This document shows, in pieces, positions 12,501 through 17,837 of a stretch of 34,540 bases of DNA (position 1 is its first letter; each line of letters begins with the position of its first letter). This DNA is from Enterobacter ludwigii (lineage in GTDB: Bacteria > Pseudomonadota > Gammaproteobacteria > Enterobacterales > Enterobacteriaceae), in the NCBI GenBank assembly GCA_900068845.1, contig CEFQ01000004.1, positions 351,844 through 386,383 of the forward strand, written 5' to 3'. The notes beneath the pieces are model-generated. The model was not told the DNA's origin. It saw only the letters and a list, made by a program, of their open reading frames with translations, and searched no databases. The translations under genes and the position numbers were made by a program.

Positions 12501-15500
12501 GAACGGTGGTGCCACCAATGACAATACGCCAACGCTCAGTGGTAACACTGAAGCTAACGGCATTGTCACCGTTTACGAAGGGACCACCGTGCTGGGTACG
12601 GCTGTTGCTAACGCCCAGGGTGGGTGGAGCTTCGTGTCGCCAACGCTGGCGAACGGGTCACACGCGTTGAGTGTGACGGTAACGGATGCCGCCGGTAACG
12701 TTGGACCGCGTTCAGCGGCGGCGACCGTGGTGATTGATACCGTGGCACCAACGGCCTCAACGCTGGTGATCACCAATGACGTCACCAGCGCCGTCGTGCC
12801 GAATGGTGGTGCAACCAATGACACCACGCCAACCCTGAGCGGCTCGGCGGAAGCCGGCAGCATTGTGACCCTCCGCGATGGATCCTTGATACTGGGCAGC
12901 TTGACGGTAGGCGGTTCAGGCAACTGGACTTACACCACCAGCGCACTGAATCAGGGATCGCATCCGATCAGTGTCACGGTGACCGATGCGGCGGGTAACG
13001 TGAGCGGTACAACCACTGCAACGGTGATCATCGATACCACACCGCCAGCGGCAGTCACGCTGGCAGCGGCTAACAACAACGGCAGCAACACCGTGCCGAT
13101 TGTCGAGGGCGGGCGTACCAACGACAGTACACCTGCGCTTTCCGGCACAGCTGAAGCGGGCAGTTTGGTCATTATCCGTGAAAATGGTACGCCAATTGGT
13201 TCGGTAACCGCAGGCAGTAACGGGGCGTGGAGCTTCACCACCGCGACGCTGGCGGAGGGTGCACACACCTTCAGCGTCACCGCGACGGATGCGGCCGGTA
13301 ACGTCAGTACGCCAGTCACCACCACGCTGATTGTTGATACCACCGCGCCGGTGGCGGTAACCAATCTGGTTGTCACCAACGACATCACCAACACCCCGGT
13401 GGCCAATGGCGCGTCCACTAACGACACGACGCCAACGCTGAGTGGTACCACCGAAGCCAACGGCATTGTTACCGTTTACGATAACAACACGGTGCTGGGC
13501 ACCGCCGTTGCTGACGCCCAGGGCGTGTGGAGCTTTGTGTCGCCTACGCTGGCGAACGGCACCCATCCGCTGAGCGTCACGGTAACGGATGCCGCCGGTA
13601 ACGTTGGACCGCGTTCAGCGGCGACCAGCGTGGTGATCGATACCGTGGCACCAACAGCTTCAACGCTGGTGATCACCAATGATGTCACCAATACCGTTGT
13701 GCCAAGCGGTGGCGCTACCAATGACACCACGCCAACCCTGAGCGGCACGGCGGAAGTGGGCAGCAGAGTGTCGATTTTCGACGGCGGCAATCTGTTGGGC
13801 ACCGTAACAGTGGGTAGCGGCGGCACCTGGAGCTTCACCACCGCCGCGCTCACCCAAGGCACGCATCCTCTTAGCGTGTCGGTGACCGATGGCGCTGGCA
13901 ACGTCAGCGGCACCACCTCGGCGTCGGTGATTATTGATACCGTGGCGCCGGCGGCGGTGACCAATCTTGTCGCGGCTAACAATAACGGCAGCACCGCGGT
14001 CACCATCCCGAATAACGGCATTACCAACGACAGTACGCCGCTCTTAACCGGTTCCGGAGAAGTAGGCGCACGCATCAGCGTCTACGACGGCGCGGTGCTG
14101 TTGGGCACGACCACGGTGGGCAGCAACGGCACCTGGAGCTTTATCTCCACGGCGTTAAATAATGGTCCACATACGCTGAACGTGACGGCCACCGATGCGG
14201 CGGGCAACGTTAGCCCAACCGTTTCGACGACGCTAACCATCGATACCGTGGCACCTGTCGCCAGTACGCTCACCATTACCGACGACGCCGGCAGCACGCC
14301 AGTAACGTTAGCCAATGGCGCGTACACGCGTGACACCACGCCAGTGCTGAGTGGGACCGCGGAAGTGGGCGCGATTGTGACCATTTTCGATGGCAGCAAT
14401 GCGCTCGGCTCCGTGACGGTGGGGGCCGGCGGAGCCTGGACCTTCACCACTGCGGTGCTGGCAAACGGCGCACATCTGTTGAGCGTGACGGTCACCGATG
14501 CGGCGGGCAACGTTAGCGCGAATACTGCGGTTACGGTCAACGTGGATACGGTACCGCCTGCCGCAGTTAGCGCTCTGGCGATTGATAATGCCGGCAGCGT
14601 GGTGACAGGTAGCGGCGAAGTGGGCGCCACGGTGACGGTGCGTGATGCCAACGGTGCCTCAATTGGTACCGCGACGGTCGGCGCGGGCGGCACCTGGTCG
14701 GTTAACCTGACTACCGCCCAGACTACGGGCGCAAGTTTGTCAGTTATTCAGACAGACCGTGCGGGTAACGTCTCATCCAGTGCGCCATTACTCGGGGCGA
14801 TTCGTGTTGTTGCCAACAATGACACCAACGAGGTGGATTACAGCACCACGCAGGCGACGATTAACAATGGCACAACCAGCGTTTCACATGTGGCGCTCGC
14901 CAATGTGGGGCTGGGCAGCATACTGAACGCCAGTGTGCTGACCAACGGCAATGCCTATGTCTTTAACGTCGGAACAGATGACACGCGCACGGTAACGCTC
15001 AACGGTTCCGTTGCCGGTATCAGTTTGATCTCGACCTACTCAATGTATCTCTATGAGCAGCAGACCAACGGCACCTGGTTGTTGATCAACACGCGAGGCA
15101 ATTATCTCTCTACCGGCTTGATTTCACTGGGTACGCAAACGGGCGCGAACGTGACCTATAGCAATTTGGGAACGGGCACTTATGCCGTTGTCATCGGTTC
15201 AAACGTTAGCGTTAGCCTGCTGCCCACCACCACTATCAGTACGGTGTCAGATTTCACCACGCTGGCGGTGACGGTAGCCGCAACTGTGACGGGTAACCTG
15301 CTGACTAACGACACCAGTTCTGTGGCGGGGACCATCCCGGCAAGTGCTGCCATCACCACCGTGTCGGGGAGTGCAGTGGCGGCTAACGGTAATACCGTGA
15401 TCAATACCACCTACGGCACCTTAACCATCGACTCGCACGGTAACTACACCTATGCGCTGAAGGCGGGGCTGAATATCGATACCTTGCCAACAGCGGATAC

Positions 15501-16311
15501 CTTCACCTACTCAGTACGTGATGCCAGCGGTACGGTGACCTCGGCCAGTTTGACGGTGAATCTGCACAATGGGGCATCGGCGACCACGCTGCTGGCAGCA
15601 AACAGCCTGTTTGCTGAAACCACCAGCGGTGACCACGACGCCAGCGGTAGCATCTACGGTTCTGCCTCGGGGACGCACACTGGAACCTTGAGTATCACTA
15701 ATGAACACGGTGATATCACCACGGTTAACAGCGTAGGCAGCACGTCGGTTGCCGGAGACTTCGGTGTGCTGAGTATTGCCGCCAATGGTAGCTACACCTA
15801 TTCGCTGAATGCGGGAGTGGATGGACAATCCATCACGCATAAAGAGGTGTTCAGTTATACGCTGGCGGCGAACGATGGCACCATCACCACGCAGTCGTTC
15901 ACCATTGAGTTACATCCAACCATCACAGGCACGGCGGGGGCTGACACCCTTAGCGGAGGTGCCTACGACGACACCATCACCAGCGGTGCCGGCGCAGATA
16001 CGTTGGTGTATCACTTACTGGCGACTGCTGATGCCACCGGCGGGAACGGTCACGATACCTGGACCGACTTCAATGTTGCGCAAGGCGACAAGATTGACGT
16101 CAGTAACTTGCTTATCGGCTGGAATGATTCCACAAGTAATATTAATGATTTCGTGAAAGTGGATCATACTTCAGAAGGTAATACGGTGCTCTCAATTGAC
16201 CGTGATGGTACCGGTACGGGTTACAGCGCGACTCAATTGATTACGCTGGAAGGCGTCAACGTTTCTCTGGAGGAGTTGCTGCAACAACCGCACCAAAACC
16301 ACACGGCGTAA
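592..16311 (+). CDS. bapA: Giant BapA-type Ig-repeat biofilm adhesin, type I secreted (5239 aa)
   Basis: A single uninterrupted frame encodes a very large repeat adhesin. Residues 1-110 match the N-terminal region of BapA-type biofilm proteins (APSVVKLHL, GDDxVLQDDRG-like and WWVEDPG segments). A small-residue hydrophobic stretch (about 113-134), a Gly run and a Pro/Thr/Asn linker (to about 175) follow. Then come about 45 bacterial Ig-like domains of 95-105 residues, each with TNDTTPTLSG, GxWSFTTP, VTDAAGN and a closing VDTxAP. From about 4735 there is a non-repeat domain, then two VCBS-like units (about 4880-5100), one short RTX-like stretch (GTAGADTLSGGAYDD, about 5112) and a C-terminal type I secretion region ending HQNHTA. 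There is no classical signal peptide, which fits export by the neighbouring ABC/HlyD/TolC genes. I see no LapG-type di-alanine cleavage motif in the N-terminus, so c-di-GMP-controlled proteolytic release as for LapA is not indicated. Known BapA proteins promote cell-cell adhesion and biofilm. The ligand is unknown. Confidence 0.93.
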   Translation: MNNISVTPKGGTIASELSGNQVNLTAPSVVKLHLNQSDIKSFTRNGNDLVVTTKSGEVVVIHNFYSPNGDSDLVLQDDRGAMWWVEDPGTEGFHYVSIDSTEGLLAENTTNDGTIAAFGIGGAALAGIGALFAGSGGGGGGGGTTTPGDDNGGNPTNPTDPTTPTNPSNPGGDDTSPPTAISDLVINDAVGPYQGAINAGSITDDNAPTLSGTAEAGAIVSIYDGTTLLGTVTVGADGRWSFTTPALADGQHSLTATVTDAAGNTSAATNPVDFTVDTVAPVAATGLSLSDNSGGNTGSVPNGASTDDNTPTLSGSGEVGAIISVYDGQTLLGTAIVDANGAWSFTTPALANGNHSFTVTQTDVAGNVGPASEAYGVNIQAGIPPATTSLEITDDSGNTLVQLSNGASTQDTTPTLSGLATAGALITLYNGTTVLGSVVAGSDGQWTFTPAALDDGTYALQASVTDTSGNVTQTPIITITIDTVAPAEAASVILNDNDGGVLQPIASGGATNNVTPVLSGTAEPGSTVTVRDGDTVLGTATVGSNGAWSFTSPTLAEGGHSLTTTVTDAAGNQGPASSPITFTVDTQAPQPASNLLVNDDTSGANSPITTGATTSDSTPTLTGSGEVNAIVKIYDGQTLIGSVTVGNDGTWSFTTPALNNGAHALTVTVTDAAGNVSDASAEFEFTVAAGVPPTTSLLEITDDTGSTLRVLPDGSSTQDDTPTLSGLASAGATVELYNGSTLLGTAIAGADGQWNFTPDSPLDDGTYAFRATSTDANGITTDSATLNITIDHVAPAAATDLQLSNNSGSTVVPIEPGGTTNDSSPSLSGTAEPGSTVTILDGTNVLGTTTVDSNGSWRFTSPTLSEGAHSLTTTVTDAAGNIGPASDPITLTVDTTPPVAVADLTIADNVGANQGPLTSGDITDDRTPTLSGTGEPNATISVYDGTTLLGITSVGTNGSWSFTTPTLSNGQHSFTVTATDTAGNVGPATPPVIVNVNADVPPATASLEVTDENGNTVGQLTDGASTNNDSPVLTGLAGAGNLITLYDGDTLLGSTTADTNGQWIFYVRNLANGAHALHGTITDANGNVTDTATINIIVDTVVPDAASAIELTNDAGNITQPITAGSASNDATPVLSGSAEAGSTVTIFDGSTVLGSITVGSDGNWSFTTPTLADGNHSLTTTVTDAAGNVSLATAPIAFSVDTTAPAAVTGLAVTDNVGSSTGVLTSGTITDDSTPTLTGSAEAGSVVRVYDGTTLLGSAAVSNDGSWSFTPDAALTNGLHSLTTTVTDAAGNVSAPSPAFNLNVDAGVPATNSLIVVTDDSGSTLVELANNASTHDTTPILSGQAGAGDLITLYNGDTVIGNVVAGSDGQWSFTPAALTDATYAFHATATNATTGEITDSPTINITVDTSIPDAPGDVGVTDGSGVPIPEGSSTNNNTPTLSGTGEAGSTVTISDGTTVLGTTTVGDNGSWSYTTPPLSDGDHSLTSTVTDPAGNTGPASTPITLTVDTLPPAAAGNVQFSSDDGTPIAAGSSTSDTTPTLSGTAEPGSTVTVSDGTAVLGTAITGTDGNWSYTPTDPLSEGTHNLTTTVTDTAGNVGPSSSAVIVIVDTTPPAVATGLQLSNDSTGTLVPVTEGGTTNDVTPVLSGRAEPGSIVTISDNNVELGTAIVGNDGNWSFTSPTLEAGAHSLTTTVTDTAGNTGDPSAPLTFNIDVTIPDAPTNLALNNDAGGAAVPINSGDASNDNTPVLSGSAPEGSIITVSDGGTVLGTVTVGSGGDWSFTTPELNEGSHSLTATVTSPAGNTSAPTAPIVVVVDTVAPDAAGNLQLNNDSGATPVPIAAGDTTNDTTPVFSGSAEAGSLVIVSDNDTPIGSVIAGSDGSWSFTPTDPLDDGFHSLTTTVTDPAGNVGQASNPIEFNIDTSLPPASGGIALNNNEGTDLLPIAAGGATNDTTPVLSGTSAVGNIITVLDGTSVLGTAVVGADGTWSFTTPALSQGDHSLTTTVTNSVGNVSEPSIPLTFTVDTQAPAVAGDLQFANDAGTPIAAGGSTNDTTPTLSGTAEAGSTVTVTDGATVLGTAITNGEGNWSFTPAEPLSEGSHSLTTTVTDPAGNTSAPSTAVIVIVDTSTPGEVDNLQLSNDASGVAVPIPTNGATNDTTPVLSGTADAGSVITIRDNGEIIGSTTVGTNGNWSFTPDPALLEGDHSLTAAVTDPAGNVGPESGAIVFEVDTTAPDAIADLAATNNAGEPITGLTNDTTPSLAGSAEPGSLVTIYDGETPIGSVQASAIDGSWSFTPATALGDGPHTLIATATDAAGNESPASNTLTINIDTAVPDAPDFVLNNNNQTPAIPVTDGASTNDSTPVLSGTATANSVITIYDGTTALGTANTDAQGNWSFTTPVLSDASHALSITVTNEVGNVSPNSAALTITVDTVTPDVVNDLVVNNNDGTTLIPVAEGGFTNDTTPELTGTAEPGALVTLYDGQEAIGSVVVGGNGNWTYTSTLGQGEHILSVTVTDAAGNTSANSDPVTFTVDSEAPGVAADVQLINVDTPIEPGSTINNNQPQLAGTAEPNSIITLLDGTTVLGTATADDQGNWSVSPILTDGTHNLSVTVSDAAGNTSGASASIAVTIDTVAPEAVTNLTLTNDLTNADIPNGGLTNDNTPTLSGVAEVGSIITISEGNAELGSVRVDSEGNWSFTLESALSDGLHTLSVTATDVAGNVSAPAIIGVDVDATAPEVAGNISLTNDINNPPTAITNGSTTGDNTPLLAGTAEAGSLVRISDNGVEIGSVTVGDDGQWSFNLPLLGNADHSLSVTVTDVAGNTGEASPPLTFTVDAEIPDPATLVANNDSSGSPVAITEGATTNDNTPLLTGTAEANSLISIYDGTTLIASTTANVDGLWSINTPVLTDGSHTLTAIVTDELGNVSQPSTGFTVVVDATAPEPVSDLLLQNDNNVDLPVTIANGGITNDNTPALSGAAEVGAIVTVYDGNSTTPIGSAVVGQDGRWTLNTDTLSNATHTLNITVTDDAGNVSATSSVTVTVNTVAPDPVLSFEVYNNANATPVVVDNNGFSNDSTPELRGTGVAGTTINLIQDGVVIGTTTVGENGEWRFETANLTDGSYAFSVSVNDAAGNTSEPSGPITITVDTVAPAAIALGDLVVSDDVGTPGNLLPGATTDDSTPTLSGSAVNGEIISVYDGTTLLGTAVAANGSWSFTPGQLSNGPHSFTVTVTDQAGNIGDASEPFTLNIQAALPPASTTLEITDDSGSTLVSLQEGAFTKDSTPVISGLATAGEIITVYSNGEVLGSVTAGDGGQWSLTPAALDDGVQAITIAVNGGAQSDPFTITVDTSVPAVATSLQANSDSSGIQVPITNGISNDSTPILNGLAEANGRVTIYDGNTVIGTAIANGTGEWSFNSPTLSQGAHALSVTVTDAAGNVSDRSAPLALTVDSIAPNASTLVITNDVTGVAVPNGGTTNDSTPTLSGSAEVGSIVTISDGNGELTSLTVDGTGNWSYTTAELTTGSHALTVTVTDAAGNVSDITSATVIIDTTAPAAVTVAATNNNGSSAVPITEGGRTNDTTPALSGTAEAGSLVIIRENGTAIGSVTAGSGGTWSFTTAALAEGTHTFSITATDTAGNISTPVTSTLIVDTTAPVAVTNLTVTNDVIGAVIANGGATNDTTPTLSGTAEANGIVTVYENNTVLGTAIANAVGVWSFQSPTLANGAHPLSVTVTDTAGNVGPRSAVTNVVIDTVAPTASTLVVTNDASAVVPNGGATNDTTPTLSGSAEAGSIVTIRDGLTILGSLTVGETGNWSYTTTALAAGIAHPLNVFVTDPAGNLSATTTANITIDTTAPAAVTLGAANNNGSTPVPIAAGGTTNDSTPALSGTAEAGSLVIIRENGVPIGSVTAGSNGAWSFTTATLADGSHTFSVTATDAAGNVSTPVTTTLIVDTTAPLAVTNLVITNDVTNAVVPNGGATNDNTPTLSGNTEANGIVTVYEGTTVLGTAVANAQGGWSFVSPTLANGSHALSVTVTDAAGNVGPRSAAATVVIDTVAPTASTLVITNDVTSAVVPNGGATNDTTPTLSGSAEAGSIVTLRDGSLILGSLTVGGSGNWTYTTSALNQGSHPISVTVTDAAGNVSGTTTATVIIDTTPPAAVTLAAANNNGSNTVPIVEGGRTNDSTPALSGTAEAGSLVIIRENGTPIGSVTAGSNGAWSFTTATLAEGAHTFSVTATDAAGNVSTPVTTTLIVDTTAPVAVTNLVVTNDITNTPVANGASTNDTTPTLSGTTEANGIVTVYDNNTVLGTAVADAQGVWSFVSPTLANGTHPLSVTVTDAAGNVGPRSAATSVVIDTVAPTASTLVITNDVTNTVVPSGGATNDTTPTLSGTAEVGSRVSIFDGGNLLGTVTVGSGGTWSFTTAALTQGTHPLSVSVTDGAGNVSGTTSASVIIDTVAPAAVTNLVAANNNGSTAVTIPNNGITNDSTPLLTGSGEVGARISVYDGAVLLGTTTVGSNGTWSFISTALNNGPHTLNVTATDAAGNVSPTVSTTLTIDTVAPVASTLTITDDAGSTPVTLANGAYTRDTTPVLSGTAEVGAIVTIFDGSNALGSVTVGAGGAWTFTTAVLANGAHLLSVTVTDAAGNVSANTAVTVNVDTVPPAAVSALAIDNAGSVVTGSGEVGATVTVRDANGASIGTATVGAGGTWSVNLTTAQTTGASLSVIQTDRAGNVSSSAPLLGAIRVVANNDTNEVDYSTTQATINNGTTSVSHVALANVGLGSILNASVLTNGNAYVFNVGTDDTRTVTLNGSVAGISLISTYSMYLYEQQTNGTWLLINTRGNYLSTGLISLGTQTGANVTYSNLGTGTYAVVIGSNVSVSLLPTTTISTVSDFTTLAVTVAATVTGNLLTNDTSSVAGTIPASAAITTVSGSAVAANGNTVINTTYGTLTIDSHGNYTYALKAGLNIDTLPTADTFTYSVRDASGTVTSASLTVNLHNGASATTLLAANSLFAETTSGDHDASGSIYGSASGTHTGTLSITNEHGDITTVNSVGSTSVAGDFGVLSIAANGSYTYSLNAGVDGQSITHKEVFSYTLAANDGTITTQSFTIELHPTITGTAGADTLSGGAYDDTITSGAGADTLVYHLLATADATGGNGHDTWTDFNVAQGDKIDVSNLLIGWNDSTSNINDFVKVDHTSEGNTVLSIDRDGTGTGYSATQLITLEGVNVSLEELLQQPHQNHTA
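1420..5114 (+). repeat. Higher-order super-repeat 1: four copies of a three-domain X-Y-Z block (~924 nt)
   Basis: Within the Ig array, domains 2-13 follow a fixed three-type order. X domains carry VYDGxTLLG. Y domains begin PPATxSLEITDDSG and carry LxGLAxAG. Z domains carry an SxAEPGSTVTI-type core. Equivalent X cores lie near 1519, 2442, 3371 and 4295, giving a period of about 924-929 nt (308 residues). An isolated X-Y pair recurs at about 10030-10630 (domains 30-31), far from the block. Growth by duplication of whole three-domain blocks is the simplest explanation. Confidence 0.75.
10930..14241 (+). repeat. Higher-order super-repeat 2: three A-B-C blocks plus a partial A-B block (~903 nt period)
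   Basis: Domains 33-43 rotate through three other types. A starts ASTLVITNDV, B contains AANNNGS and IIRENG, and C contains VTNLxxTNDV and EANGIVTVY. The equivalent A-type cores begin at 11021, 11921, 12827 and 13730, so spacings are 900, 906 and 903 nt (300-302 residues). Copies are close at nucleotide level, which suggests recent duplication or gene conversion. The type sequences differ from super-repeat 1. Confidence 0.8.
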
Positions 16312-16338
16312 TCGCTATGTGATGCAGGGATGCAGTTA

Positions 16339-16366
16339 GGGCACAGGGATGTGCCCCTTTCTCTTT
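16339..16366 (+). terminator. Terminator-like hairpin between adhesin and exporter genes
   Basis: GGGCACA (339-345 of this kilobase) pairs perfectly with TGTGCCC (16350-16356) around a GGGA loop and is followed by the T-rich CTTTCTCTTT. It lies 27 bases after the adhesin stop and just before the outer-membrane protein gene. All four genes run in one direction, so it may end most adhesin transcripts or act as a leaky attenuator that lowers exporter mRNA relative to adhesin mRNA. Confidence 0.6.
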
Positions 16367-16385
16367 ATTGACTGGTGGACTATCG

Positions 16386-17837
16386 ATGGAACTGATGCAC
16401 TCAGGCGCAACATTTCGCCGTTCGTTTAAGCTCAGCGTTCTCTGTGCGGGCATGGCTTTACTTTACAGTTCTCACCTCTTAGCGGCCAGTGACGCGTTAA
16501 CCCGAGCGGGGCAAATTACCTCGGCAGGCTTAGCGCAACAGCAAGAACTGCCTTCATTAACGGGAGAGGTGGCGGAACCCGCCCTCGCCAACGTCCCCGA
16601 CTTTCTCACCCTCAATCAGGCCGTGCAGCGTGCCATTCAGTGGCATCCCGATATTGCACAAGCGGTAGGCAAAATGCTGGAACAGGCCAATCAGGTTGAT
16701 GTAGCAAAAGCCAAGTATTATCCACAAGTGAGTGCCGGGATGAACAACGGCTACAGCAACGCTTATAGCGAAAAGGGCTTCAGCCCCTCATTTGTATTAT
16801 CCGTGTCGCAGATGCTGTATGACTTTGGCAAGGTCAGCAGTTCGGTGCGCTCCGCCGAAGCAGGCGTGGCGCAAGAGCAGGCCAACGTGTTGGTCAGCAT
16901 TGATACCGTGGCGCACGATACCGCGGCGGCATTGGTGGAAGTGCAGGGCTATCAGCAACTGGTGAAGATTGCCCAGCAACAGCTGACGGCGCTGAGTAAA
17001 ATTGGCGACCTGGCGCGGCAGCGTAACGAAGAGGGCGCGGCGTCACTTTCCGATGCGACGCAAACCGATGCGCGTATCGAAGGCGCCCGTACCACGCTGA
17101 CGCAGTATCAAGCCAACCTCGATCGCTGGCGCGCCACGCTGGCTACCTATCTTGGCTGGCCGCTGGTGAAAAAAGTCAGCGACGATTTCCCGACCAAACT
17201 TACCCAATCCTGTCAGGTGGCGAAGGCCGATGACAAGCTCAATCCATCCGTTTTGGCGGCGTGGGCGCAGGCTAATCAGGCACAAGCCAAACTCGATAAC
17301 GCCAACGCGCAAAACATGCCAACCATCTCGCTGGAACCGCAGGTCACGCATTATCTCAATAACCACTACTCCGGCAGCGAAACACTGGATCGCACGCAAT
17401 ATTCGGCATTTGTGAAAGTGGAAATGCCGCTTTATCAGGGCGGCGGCATCACCGCCAGCCGGGATGCGGCAGCCAATGCGCTGCAGGCCGCCAATGCGGC
17501 CGTCAACTCGGCGCGGCTTAAAGCGCGTCAACAGTTGAGCGAATCGCAGAACGAATCGCAAAGCCTGTCGCTCAGCCTCGCCATTATGGGACGGCAACAG
17601 GCGCTGGGTGAGAAAACGCAGTCGCTCTATCAGGATCAATACCTGCAACTCGGCACGCGTCCATTGCTGGACGTGCTTAACGCCGAGCAGGAAGTGTTCC
17701 AGACCCGTTTCACGCTGCAGCAAACCATTAGTCAGTTACGCTCGCTGCAGCTCGATTGCCTCTACAGCACCGGACATATGCGCTCAGCGTTTGCCCTGAA
17801 TAATCAGCGGATCCAGTCCGTGGAGATCCAGCCATGA
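16386..17837 (+). CDS. TolC-family outer-membrane channel of type I secretion system (BapB/LapE-like)
   Basis: The 483-aa product is an outer-membrane efflux protein that should form the trimeric exit duct for the adhesin. I chose the ATG at 16386 because GGTGGA lies 7 bases upstream; ATG 16395 is an alternative, and a TTG at 16368 gives a poorer leader. The N-terminus is a signal peptide (FKLSVLCAGMALLYSSHLLA, cleavage near SHLLAA-SD). The mature part has the two helical OEP halves: LNQAVQRAIQWHPDIAQA begins the first, and the second ends with a LLDVLNAEQEVFQTRFTL segment typical of the family. Its stop overlaps the ATG of the ABC gene (ATGA), so the two are probably translationally coupled. 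Adjacency to a giant adhesin and lack of any drug-efflux partner point to a dedicated LapE/BapB role. Confidence 0.9.
   Translation: MELMHSGATFRRSFKLSVLCAGMALLYSSHLLAASDALTRAGQITSAGLAQQQELPSLTGEVAEPALANVPDFLTLNQAVQRAIQWHPDIAQAVGKMLEQANQVDVAKAKYYPQVSAGMNNGYSNAYSEKGFSPSFVLSVSQMLYDFGKVSSSVRSAEAGVAQEQANVLVSIDTVAHDTAAALVEVQGYQQLVKIAQQQLTALSKIGDLARQRNEEGAASLSDATQTDARIEGARTTLTQYQANLDRWRATLATYLGWPLVKKVSDDFPTKLTQSCQVAKADDKLNPSVLAAWAQANQAQAKLDNANAQNMPTISLEPQVTHYLNNHYSGSETLDRTQYSAFVKVEMPLYQGGGITASRDAAANALQAANAAVNSARLKARQQLSESQNESQSLSLSLAIMGRQQALGEKTQSLYQDQYLQLGTRPLLDVLNAEQEVFQTRFTLQQTISQLRSLQLDCLYSTGHMRSAFALNNQRIQSVEIQP

Larger units (their letters stand above)
1117..14800 (+). repeat. Tandem array of about 45 Ig-like domain repeats (~290-310 nt each)
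   Basis: Counting the conserved TPxLSG core gives 44 clear copies, plus one degenerate final copy (AIDNAGSVVTGSGEVG) near 14580. Each unit runs from one VDTxAP junction to the next. Nucleotide identity between copies is visibly high in the 3' part (10930-14240) and lower in the middle. Such arrays change length by recombination and are prone to assembly collapse, so the copy number may not be exact for the living strain. Confidence 0.9.

Noticed and set aside
1117..14800. CRISPR-like periodic repeats
   Set aside because: The ~300-nt units are fully coding, have no short direct repeats with unique spacers, and are protein domain repeats.
770..15840. Many long open frames on the minus strand and in other + frames within the adhesin gene (for example 5310-6311, 2889-3770)
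   Set aside because: They follow the repeat period of the sense gene, lack ribosome binding sites, and their low-complexity translations reflect the biased codons of the Ig repeats.
15927..15985. RTX-like nonapeptide stretch, possibly indicating a haemolysin-type toxin
   Set aside because: Only about two degenerate units are present, no toxin domain exists, and such stretches are usual at the C-terminus of type I-secreted adhesins.
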